64,000 nt of DNA, from NCBI RefSeq assembly GCF_902712855.1, contig NZ_LR743507.1, forward strand, positions 3,644,001-3,708,000. The letters run 5' to 3'. The stretch's first letter is position 1. The number at the start of each line of letters is the position of its first letter. Below the pieces are notes generated by a model. The model was given only the letters and a program-made list of their open reading frames with translations, did not search any database and was not told the DNA's origin. Positions 58,032-64,000 of this stretch are shown piece after piece. Made by a program: the position numbers and the translations under genes. The stretch is from Variovorax paradoxus. GTDB taxonomy: Bacteria; Pseudomonadota; Gammaproteobacteria; Burkholderiales; Burkholderiaceae_C.

Positions 58032-58453
58032 GCGGCCACGGGCGCCGCGCGCCCGGCGCCCGCCTCGAGCGCGGCCTTCATGGCCGCACCGCCCTGCACC
58101 ATCATCGGCTCGATGTAGGCCGCCATGGCGTCCGGCAGCACATCGGTGATCCAGACGAAGCGTGCGCGGCCCGGCCCCTCCTCGAACACCTGCGCCGAGG
58201 CGTGGTGGTGCGCGGCCTTTCCACCGGTGACGGTGTAGGCCAGGCGGCGATGCGCGTCGTCGATGCCGACCGCCACCTCGCGCGCGACGAGGCCATTGGC
58301 GAAGGTGAGAACGCGCCCGCCTTCGGCGTCGATGGTGCAGGCCGTGAGAAAGCCGGGTGCGAGCCGCGTGTGCACCGCGTTGAAGTCGCGCAGCGCGTCC
58401 CACACGTGGGCGACGTCTGCCTCGACGATGAATTCCTTGTAGACAGTCGCCAT
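58028..58453 (-). CDS. SRPBCC family protein
   Basis: 141-residue hydrophobic-pocket fold (START/PYR-like). The start MATVYKEFIVEADVAHVWDA followed by LRDFNAVHTRLAPGF is a normal SRPBCC beginning, and the C-terminal amphipathic helix is AYIEPMMVQGGAAMKAALEA. Such proteins bind lipids or aromatic ligands or act as cyclases or polyketide-type enzymes; no catalytic role can be told here. It is the last gene of a run with an AraC regulator and a VOC protein. Confidence 0.85.
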   Translation of the reverse strand: MATVYKEFIVEADVAHVWDALRDFNAVHTRLAPGFLTACTIDAEGGRVLTFANGLVAREVAVGIDDAHRRLAYTVTGGKAAHHHASAQVFEEGPGRARFVWITDVLPDAMAAYIEPMMVQGGAAMKAALEAGAGRAAPVAA

Positions 58454-58466
58454 GATCGACCTCGCT

Positions 58467-58826
58467 TCAGGGGCAGACCGCCTCGACGTTGTTGCCGTCG
58501 GGATCGATCAGGAAGGCGGCGTAGTAGCTGGGGCTGTAATCCGGCCGGGCGCCAGCGCCGCCGTTGTCGGTGCCACCGGCCTCCAAGCCCGCCTTGTGGA
58601 AGGCGGACACCGCTTCGTGATTGGGAGCGCGAAAGGCAATGTGGGTGCCCGGGCCCGTCGCACCGTTCGCCGCGTAGAGCCACAGTGCAGGTTCGTTCGC
58701 CGGGCCGATGCCGGCATAGCTGTGGTCGTGCGGGCCCGGCACATGGCCGAGCGGCGCGAGCGCGGCTTCGTAGAAACGGCGGCTCGCGGCGAGGTCTTTG
58801 ACTTTCAGTCCGATGTGGTCGTACAT
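58467..58826 (-). CDS. VOC family (glyoxalase/bleomycin-resistance/dioxygenase fold) protein
   Basis: 119-residue metal-binding VOC fold. The sequence begins MYDHIGLKVKDLAASRRFYE (conserved first histidine H4), and closes with the metal-glutamate region FLIDPDGNNVEAVCP. It would act as a lyase, isomerase or small-molecule binding protein; substrate unknown. Its start lies 22 bases inside the end of the AraC gene on the same strand, which suggests coupled translation, and the SRPBCC gene follows 14 bases after its stop. Confidence 0.88.
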   Translation of the reverse strand: MYDHIGLKVKDLAASRRFYEAALAPLGHVPGPHDHSYAGIGPANEPALWLYAANGATGPGTHIAFRAPNHEAVSAFHKAGLEAGGTDNGGAGARPDYSPSYYAAFLIDPDGNNVEAVCP

Positions 58827-59719
58827 GATGGCTTCCTGCTCGATGGGTGGATCAGGCGGTCATCATCGAAAAGCGCGGCGATCCGGGCTTGGAGAATCTT
58901 GCGATCGCCCCGGGCCGCCCTGCGGAAACCGCCCGGCGACACGCCCGCGGCACGGTGGAAGGTGCGCACGAAATTGCTGAGGTCGGCAAAGCCCACGTCC
59001 AGCGCCACCTCGGTGACGGGACGGGATTCGTCTTCAGCCAGCAGCCGTGCCGCATGCCGCAGGCGCGAACGCACGAGGTACTGATGCGGCGTCACGCCAA
59101 GCACCTGCGAGAACAGGCGCAGGAAGTGGAAGGAGCTCAGTCCGGCTTCGGCGGCGACGCCATCGAGGCCGGTGTCGTGCCGTGCGTTGGCATCGATCCA
59201 CATCGCGGCGTCGACAGCGCGGCGGCGGTCGCGCGGCGTGGCTTCGGGTGGCCTTCCGCCTTTTTTGACGCCGGCAACCACCTCGACGAAGCGGCTCGCG
59301 AACCACATGCCCAGCTCGTCGAGCCCGACATCGCCCCGCCCGTCGGCCGCGGCCTGCGCCAGCTCCCCGATGACCACGAGCTCCGCCAACGGCGGCAGCC
59401 CGCCGGTGCGCCACGTCTTCCGGTCACCGCCGATCAGGTCGACGAAGCCCGGCGACAGATGGAAGGCCAGGCATTCGTCGCCGCACACGTGGTGGTCGTG
59501 GGTGCACATGTACTCGTCGCCCGGATGGCCGACGAGCACCGAGCCCGCGACCAGCTCGTAGGCCTGTCCGCGCGTGCGGTAGCCGAAGCTGCCCTTGCGC
59601 ACGTACGAAACCGAGTAGCCCTCGTGCAGCTCTGTGAAGGGCTGCGCGTCGGGGCCCGCGTCGCAGCGGTAGCTGGCGACGCGGATGGGGTCCGTCCTGA
59701 GTTCGGTGACGACGAGCAT
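58805..59719 (-). CDS. AraC-family transcriptional regulator
   Basis: 304-residue regulator with an N-terminal cupin-like sensor (ELHEGYSVSYVRKGSFGYRT, VGHPGDEYMCTHDHHVCGDE) carrying several histidines and a C-terminal double HTH: LSSFHFLRLFSQVLGVTPHQ, YLVRSRLRHAARLL, VTEVALDVGFADLSNFVRTF and HRAAGVSPGGFRR. The ATG at 59719 is used because the upstream 23 residues look random. It is 37 bases after the stop of the molybdopterin hydroxylase gene and overlaps the VOC gene by 22 bases, so it may regulate the VOC-SRPBCC pair. Confidence 0.9.
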   Translation of the reverse strand: MLVVTELRTDPIRVASYRCDAGPDAQPFTELHEGYSVSYVRKGSFGYRTRGQAYELVAGSVLVGHPGDEYMCTHDHHVCGDECLAFHLSPGFVDLIGGDRKTWRTGGLPPLAELVVIGELAQAAADGRGDVGLDELGMWFASRFVEVVAGVKKGGRPPEATPRDRRRAVDAAMWIDANARHDTGLDGVAAEAGLSSFHFLRLFSQVLGVTPHQYLVRSRLRHAARLLAEDESRPVTEVALDVGFADLSNFVRTFHRAAGVSPGGFRRAARGDRKILQARIAALFDDDRLIHPSSRKPSCTTTSD

Positions 59720-59756
59720 GGCTTTCGCCCTTCGAGCGGCACCGGGCGCCGCAGCG

Positions 59757-62087
59757 TCAGTCGACGGTCTGCATGGCCTGCCAGACACGCGCCGGGCTCA
59801 GCGGCATGTGCAGGCGCGGCGCGCGCGTGGCGAGGCCGTTGCGCGCGAACGCATCGGCCACGGCATTGACGATGGCCGGCGTGGCGCCGATGGTGCCGAG
59901 CTCGCCCACGCCCTTCACGCCCAGCGGGTTGTTCTTGCAAGGCGTGGATTCGTCCATCTCCATGTTGAACATGGTGTGGACGATGTCGGCGCGCGGCGCG
60001 GCGTAGTCCATCAGGCTGCCGGTGACCGGCTGGCCGGTTTCGTTGTCGTAGACCACCTGCTCGTACAGCGCCTGGCCGATGCCCTGCACGGCGCCGCCTT
60101 CGAGCTGGCCGCGCACGATCATCGGGTTGATCACGCGGCCGACGTCGTTCACCGAGCTGTAGGCCACCACGCTGATCTCGCCCGTGGGCGGGTCGATCTC
60201 GATCTCGCAGATGTGGCAGCCGTTGGGCCAGGTCGGGCCGGCCACGGTGCTGGTGGAGTCGACGAAGATCTCGCGGTCGGGCTGCTTGCCGGCGAGCGTG
60301 AACAGGTCGAGCTCGAGGTCGGTGCCGGCCACGGTGAAGACGCCGCGGCTGTAGGTGATGTCGTCGAGCGCGGCCTCGAACTCCTGCGCGGCCAGTTCGC
60401 GCGCCTTGTCGATGGTGCGTTCCGCGCCGATGCGCACAGCCGAGCCGCCGGTGAACAGCGAACGCGAGCCGGCGCTGCCGAAGCCGTCCCCGCGGTCGGT
60501 GTCGCCGAGCACCACGCGCACCTTGTCGATGGGCACGCCGAAGGCATCGACAGCCAGTTGCGCGAGCGAGGTGGCAATGCCCTGCCCCATGGCATTGACG
60601 GCGGAGAACACCTCGATCACGCCGTCAGCCTGCACCGAGACCGTCACGCGCTCTTCGAACACGTTGCCGCCGGTCCACTCGAGGAATGTGGCGATGCCCA
60701 GGCCGCGCTGGCGGCCGTTGCGCGCCGACTCGGCCGCGCGGCTGTCGAAGCCCTGCCAGTCGGCCAGCGCCAGCGCCTGGTCCATCACCGACTCGAAGTT
60801 GCCGGTGTCGTAGGTCTGCGCCATCGGGTTCTGGTACGGCATCTGCTCGGGGCGGATGAAGTTGCGCCGGCGCAGCACCACGCGGTCGATGCCGGTCTGC
60901 CGCGCGGCTTCGTCCATCAGCCGCTCGATGGTGAAGATGGCCTCGGGGCGCCCTGCGCCGCGGTATGCGCCGGTGGGCGCGGTGTTGGTGAGCACCGCCT
61001 TGAAATGGAAGTCGATGGTCTGGATGTCGTAGACGCTGGTCTGCACCCAGGGACCGATCAGCAGCTGGATGGCCACACCGGTGCCGGTGGCGTAGGCGCC
61101 GACGTTGGCGAGCGTCTTGATGCGCAGCGCAAGGATCTTGCCCTCGGCGTCCAGCGCCATCTCGGCGCGGGCCTCGATGTCGCGCCCGTGCGCGCTCGAA
61201 AGGAACTCCTCGCTGCGGTCGGCCACCCACTTCACGGGCCGGTCGACCTGCAGCGCCGCAAAGGCCACCGCAATGTCCTCGGGGTAGGCGCCGGTCTTCA
61301 TGCCGAAGCCGCCGCCGACGTCGCCCACCACCACGCGCACCTTGTCTTTCGCCAGGCCGATGGCGGCACAGACGGAATCGCGCACGCCCGAGGGCATCTG
61401 CGTGCTCATGCGGATCGTGAGGCGGCCGCTTTCGGCATCGCGTACGGCGAGCACGGAACGCGGCTCGATCGTCAGGGCGACAACGCGCTGGTTGTTCACG
61501 TCGAGCGCCACCACGTGGCTGGCCTTGGCGAAGGCCGCGGTGGCGGCGTCGCTGCTGCCGTGGCGCATCTCTGCGGCGATGTTGCCGGTGGCTTCATCGC
61601 AGAGCTGCGGCGCGCCGTCGGCCGTGGCGCTGGGCAGGTCGACCACCATCGGCAGGTCTTCGTAGTCGACCATGATGGCCTCGGCCGCATCGCGGGCCTG
61701 CTGCACGGTGTCGGCGACCACCGCCGCCACCACCTCGCCGACGAAGCGTGCGCGTTCGTGCGCGATGGCATGGCGCGGAGGGCTGGCGCTGTCGCCTCCA
61801 TCGGCACGCTTGAAGCCGGCGGCACCGGGCAAAGGCTTGACGCCGGCCTCAACCATGTCGGCGCCGGTGATCACGCGCAGCACGCCGGGCATCGATGCGG
61901 CGGCGGCGGCGTCGATCGAAAGGATGCGCGCGTGCGGATAGGAAGAGCGGAGGAAGACGAGGTGGGCCTGGTTCGGCAGCGTGACATCGTCGGTGTAGCG
62001 TCCGGCGCCTGACAGCAGGCTTTCGTCCTCCAGCCGGCGCACCGCCTGGCCGCTGCCGAAGCGGGTGGGATTGGGTTCAGTGGTCAA
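59757..62087 (-). CDS. Xanthine dehydrogenase-family molybdopterin-binding (CoxL-like) subunit
   Basis: 776-residue large subunit of a molybdenum hydroxylase. It begins FGSGQAVRRLEDESLLSGAG, has the conserved VVGDVGGGFGMKTGAYPEDI and AYRGAGRPEAIFTIERLMDE, and ends GVKGVGELGTIGATPAIVNA, where the glutamate is the catalytic base. The active-site loop is AYRGAGR, not AYRCSFR, so it is not a true CO dehydrogenase. No start ATG fits; a TTG at 62087 with AGAGGA five bases before it is chosen. The usual small [2Fe-2S] and medium FAD subunits are not next to it. The substrate is unknown. Confidence 0.88.
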   Translation of the reverse strand: MTTEPNPTRFGSGQAVRRLEDESLLSGAGRYTDDVTLPNQAHLVFLRSSYPHARILSIDAAAAASMPGVLRVITGADMVEAGVKPLPGAAGFKRADGGDSASPPRHAIAHERARFVGEVVAAVVADTVQQARDAAEAIMVDYEDLPMVVDLPSATADGAPQLCDEATGNIAAEMRHGSSDAATAAFAKASHVVALDVNNQRVVALTIEPRSVLAVRDAESGRLTIRMSTQMPSGVRDSVCAAIGLAKDKVRVVVGDVGGGFGMKTGAYPEDIAVAFAALQVDRPVKWVADRSEEFLSSAHGRDIEARAEMALDAEGKILALRIKTLANVGAYATGTGVAIQLLIGPWVQTSVYDIQTIDFHFKAVLTNTAPTGAYRGAGRPEAIFTIERLMDEAARQTGIDRVVLRRRNFIRPEQMPYQNPMAQTYDTGNFESVMDQALALADWQGFDSRAAESARNGRQRGLGIATFLEWTGGNVFEERVTVSVQADGVIEVFSAVNAMGQGIATSLAQLAVDAFGVPIDKVRVVLGDTDRGDGFGSAGSRSLFTGGSAVRIGAERTIDKARELAAQEFEAALDDITYSRGVFTVAGTDLELDLFTLAGKQPDREIFVDSTSTVAGPTWPNGCHICEIEIDPPTGEISVVAYSSVNDVGRVINPMIVRGQLEGGAVQGIGQALYEQVVYDNETGQPVTGSLMDYAAPRADIVHTMFNMEMDESTPCKNNPLGVKGVGELGTIGATPAIVNAVADAFARNGLATRAPRLHMPLSPARVWQAMQTVD

Positions 62088-62312
62088 CGTGGTCCTCTTG
62101 TGTGGTCCCGCGCAAAGCTCACATGCCTGCCGGATCCGCGGTGGTACTGCGAAAAGCAAGCTGTGCACTATATGGGCTTCGACCGGTCTTGTGGGGGGTG
62201 TCGGTGCCAATCGGTTCAGTGCCCTCGGGACTGCCGGCTGGACGGACCCGTGAGGTACGCAATTTTCCCGCAACCGGATTCGGTTATCGGGAAGCCGTGT
62301 ATACCTCCAACC

Positions 62313-63077
62313 ATGCGACAACTGCCTTGGCTCGAACCCGGAGACGCCCTTCCCGACCCCGCAACGGCATGGGGCGTGGCCGATCCCGTCCCCGGACTTC
62401 TCGCTGCAGGAGGCGCGCTCGACGTCGATACTTTGATGCAGGCCTACAGCAATTGCGTCTTTCCGTGGTTCAGCGAAGACCAGCCCATCCTGTGGTGGAG
62501 CCCCGACCCGCGCATGGTGCTGAAGGTGAACGATTTCAGGCTGCACCGGTCGCTACGCAAGACCCTGATTCGCTTTGCCGAAACACCGGGATGCGAAGTG
62601 CGCATCGACCATGGGTTCGCGGCCGTCATCGACGCCTGCTCGCGTGCGCCGCGCGTGGGCCAGTCGGGCACCTGGATCGTGCCGGACATGGTGCGTGCCT
62701 ATACGGATTTGCATCGCGCCGGTTTTGCGCACAGCGTCGAGACCTGGATCGACGGTGAACTGGCGGGTGGTCTTTATTGCGTGGCGCTGGGCCGCGCCGT
62801 GTTCGGCGAGTCGATGTTCACGCGCCGGCCGGACGCTTCGAAGATCGCGCTGGCCGCGCTGGTGTCGCTTTGCCGCCGTTTCGGCGTGCAGATGATCGAC
62901 TGCCAGCAGAACACAGCCCACCTCGCGAGCCTCGGCGCGCGTGAAATGGCACGCAAACGATTCGTCGCGCACGTGGCGGCGGCACGACAGGAGCAGGCCC
63001 CACAGTGGCGATTCGAGCCCGTATACTGGTCCGAACTCCTTTCCGCGCGACCTCCTTCTCCCGATGTGACGACGTGA
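62313..63077 (+). CDS. aat: Leucyl/phenylalanyl-tRNA--protein transferase
   Basis: Attaches leucine or phenylalanine to N-terminal arginine or lysine of proteins, marking them for ClpAP degradation (N-degron pathway). The 254-residue protein has AWGVADPVPGLLAAGG near the start, FPWFSEDQPILWWSPDPRMV, CSRAPRVGQSGTWIVPDMVR, GFAHSVETWIDGELAGGLYC, VALGRAVFGESMFTR and DCQQNTAHLASLGA. The ATG at 62313 begins MRQLPWLEPGD, the usual family start. Its TGA overlaps the GTG of bpt in GTGA. Confidence 0.95.
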   Translation: MRQLPWLEPGDALPDPATAWGVADPVPGLLAAGGALDVDTLMQAYSNCVFPWFSEDQPILWWSPDPRMVLKVNDFRLHRSLRKTLIRFAETPGCEVRIDHGFAAVIDACSRAPRVGQSGTWIVPDMVRAYTDLHRAGFAHSVETWIDGELAGGLYCVALGRAVFGESMFTRRPDASKIALAALVSLCRRFGVQMIDCQQNTAHLASLGAREMARKRFVAHVAAARQEQAPQWRFEPVYWSELLSARPPSPDVTT

Positions 63078-63892
63078 CGCACCTCAAGGATCTTCCGCTT
63101 CACACCCTGCAGTTCTACGCGACGGCGCCCTATCCCTGCAGTTACCTGCCGGATCGCCAGGCCCGCTCGCAGGTGGCCACGCCCAGCCACCTGATCCATA
63201 ACGACGCCTATTCCGACCTCGTGCTCAGCGGCTTCCGTCGCAGCGGCATGTTCACCTACCGGCCTTATTGCGACGGTTGCCGCGCATGCATCCCGCTGCG
63301 GGTGCTTGCCAACAGCTTCCGGCCCAATCGCAGCCAGCGCCGCGCGATGAAGCAGCATGCCGACCTGCAGGCGCGCGTGCTCAAGCTGTGCTTCATGCCG
63401 GAGCACTACCAGCTCTACCTGCGCTACCAGAATGGCCGCCACGCCGGCGGTGGCATGGACCACGACAGCATCGACCAGTACACGCAGTTCCTGCTGCAGA
63501 GCCGTGTGAATTCGCGATTGGTCGAGTTTCGCGAAACGCTGCCCGACGGCAGTGCCGGCGCATTGAAGATGGTGTCGATCCTCGATGTGCTGAACGACGG
63601 CATCTCGGCCGTCTACACGTTTTATGAACCCGATGGCCGAGGCGCGGCCGCACGTCAGGTTCGGGAAGAAAAGCAGGAACAAGCCGGACCGAGCGCGGGA
63701 GCCACCTCCACCGGCTACGGCACCTACAGCGTGCTCTGGCAGATCGAACAGGCGCGCAAGCTGGGCCTGCCACATGTCTATTTGGGCTACTGGATCGAAG
63801 ACAGCCCGAAGATGAATTACAAGGCCCGCTTTTCCCCCCACGAAGTGCTGGTGGACGGACATTGGCAGGCACCAACTGATTTCACAAGGTAA
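63074..63892 (+). CDS. bpt: Bpt-type leucyl-tRNA--protein transferase (arginyltransferase homologue)
   Basis: Adds leucine to N-terminal aspartate or glutamate, feeding the N-degron pathway. The 272-residue protein has the ATE-type N-terminal cysteine cluster (CSYLPD, then YCDGCRACIPLRV), SGFRRSGMFTYRPY, and the C-terminal domain LGYWIEDSPKMNYKARFSPH. The start is most likely the GTG at 63074, in a GTGA overlap with aat; the nearest upstream ATG (63005) is far inside aat. A hydrophilic insert of about 18 residues lies near residue 200 (REEKQEQAGPSAGATS). Function of Bpt is taken from Vibrio. Confidence 0.94.
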   Translation: MTHLKDLPLHTLQFYATAPYPCSYLPDRQARSQVATPSHLIHNDAYSDLVLSGFRRSGMFTYRPYCDGCRACIPLRVLANSFRPNRSQRRAMKQHADLQARVLKLCFMPEHYQLYLRYQNGRHAGGGMDHDSIDQYTQFLLQSRVNSRLVEFRETLPDGSAGALKMVSILDVLNDGISAVYTFYEPDGRGAAARQVREEKQEQAGPSAGATSTGYGTYSVLWQIEQARKLGLPHVYLGYWIEDSPKMNYKARFSPHEVLVDGHWQAPTDFTR

Positions 63893-63922
63893 AATGGCGC
63901 CCGGTCTTCACCGCAAAGCGCC

Positions 63923-64000
63923 ATGAGAAAAAACCAATCCGACATTCCCGCCGTTCCCGTGATCCAGGTGATCGAGCGCATGTTCGCGCTGATCGATGTC
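63923..64000 (+). CDS. IclR-family transcriptional regulator, N-terminus only
   Basis: Only 26 residues are visible (MRKNQSDIPAVPVIQVIERM then FALIDV). The run VIQVIERMFALIDV fits the start of an IclR HTH (typically I.RAl.iLe), but the call rests on little sequence. It begins 30 bases after the bpt stop on the same strand. The rest lies outside the window. Confidence 0.45.
   Translation, partial: MRKNQSDIPAVPVIQVIERMFALIDV

Noticed and set aside
59685..62012. A 775-codon plus-strand open frame over the molybdopterin hydroxylase
   Set aside because: Antisense to a protein with all family motifs; no recognisable product.
62174..62224. Promoter for aat from CACTATATGG-like bases
   Set aside because: A TATA-like string occurs, but without a -35 hexamer at proper spacing.

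Overview
The window is GC-rich (roughly two thirds G+C by eye) and densely coded, with many 4-base ATGA overlaps and short operons. Gene content points to a beta-proteobacterium of the Burkholderiales, most likely Comamonadaceae and plausibly Variovorax. The indications are a Bug/TctC-type binding protein beside a Rieske oxygenase, a cysI-DUF934-cysH-cysD-cysN block, an aat-bpt pair, a pobA locus with an IclR regulator, and abundant LysR regulators. The taxon is inferred from gene content; no rRNA gene is present. I see no insertion sequence, prophage or CRISPR array.

Left part (1-9.9 kb): a truncated CoA-hydrolase/transferase gene translationally coupled to a class I aldolase; an FAD amine oxidase-like gene divergent from a LysR regulator; an aldo/keto reductase; a GNAT acetyltransferase; an unassigned protein with a toxin-like motif; and a MerR regulator divergent from a methyltransferase/DUF2938 pair behind a MerR-type promoter. 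From 9.9 to 19.6 kb a MurR/RpiR-type regulator leads one long operon. It combines an isoaspartyl peptidase (iaaA), a GsiABCD-type peptide/glutathione ABC importer, a P1 (DmpA/BapA-like) peptidase and an M55 D-aminopeptidase, which reads as import and breakdown of non-standard peptides. A chemoreceptor on the minus strand follows, with an exact sigma-28 promoter sequence.

Middle (21.6-44.5 kb): assimilatory sulfate reduction (cysI, DUF934, cysH, cysD, cysN), then a 7Fe ferredoxin and a ferredoxin-NADP reductase; a class III aminotransferase divergent from a TetR regulator with a perfect dyad between them; a LysR-controlled aromatic oxygenase operon (binding protein, Rieske oxygenase, VanB-type reductase); a membrane adenylate/guanylate cyclase; and a thiamine region with a TPP riboswitch, cytX, convergent thiD, and thiO-thiS-thiG-thiE ending in a TonB-dependent receptor.

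Right part (44.5-64 kb): two tandem tRNA-Asn genes with near-identical terminators; ynfA; rnk; a CsgG-like lipoprotein; a GFA protein divergent from a WYL regulator; a LuxR-type two-component pair; an OmpR-type two-component pair followed by the periplasmic protease degQ with a CTTAA direct-repeat box in front of it; pobR/pobA; a minus-strand run of orphan molybdopterin hydroxylase, AraC regulator, VOC and SRPBCC proteins; the N-degron transferases aat-bpt; and the start of an IclR-type gene.

The most striking non-coding feature is a family of eight ~90 bp elements. Each single or tandem set begins within 10 bases of a stop codon, inside an operon, always in the direction of transcription. 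They share a long stem-loop in which several paired positions change together between copies.
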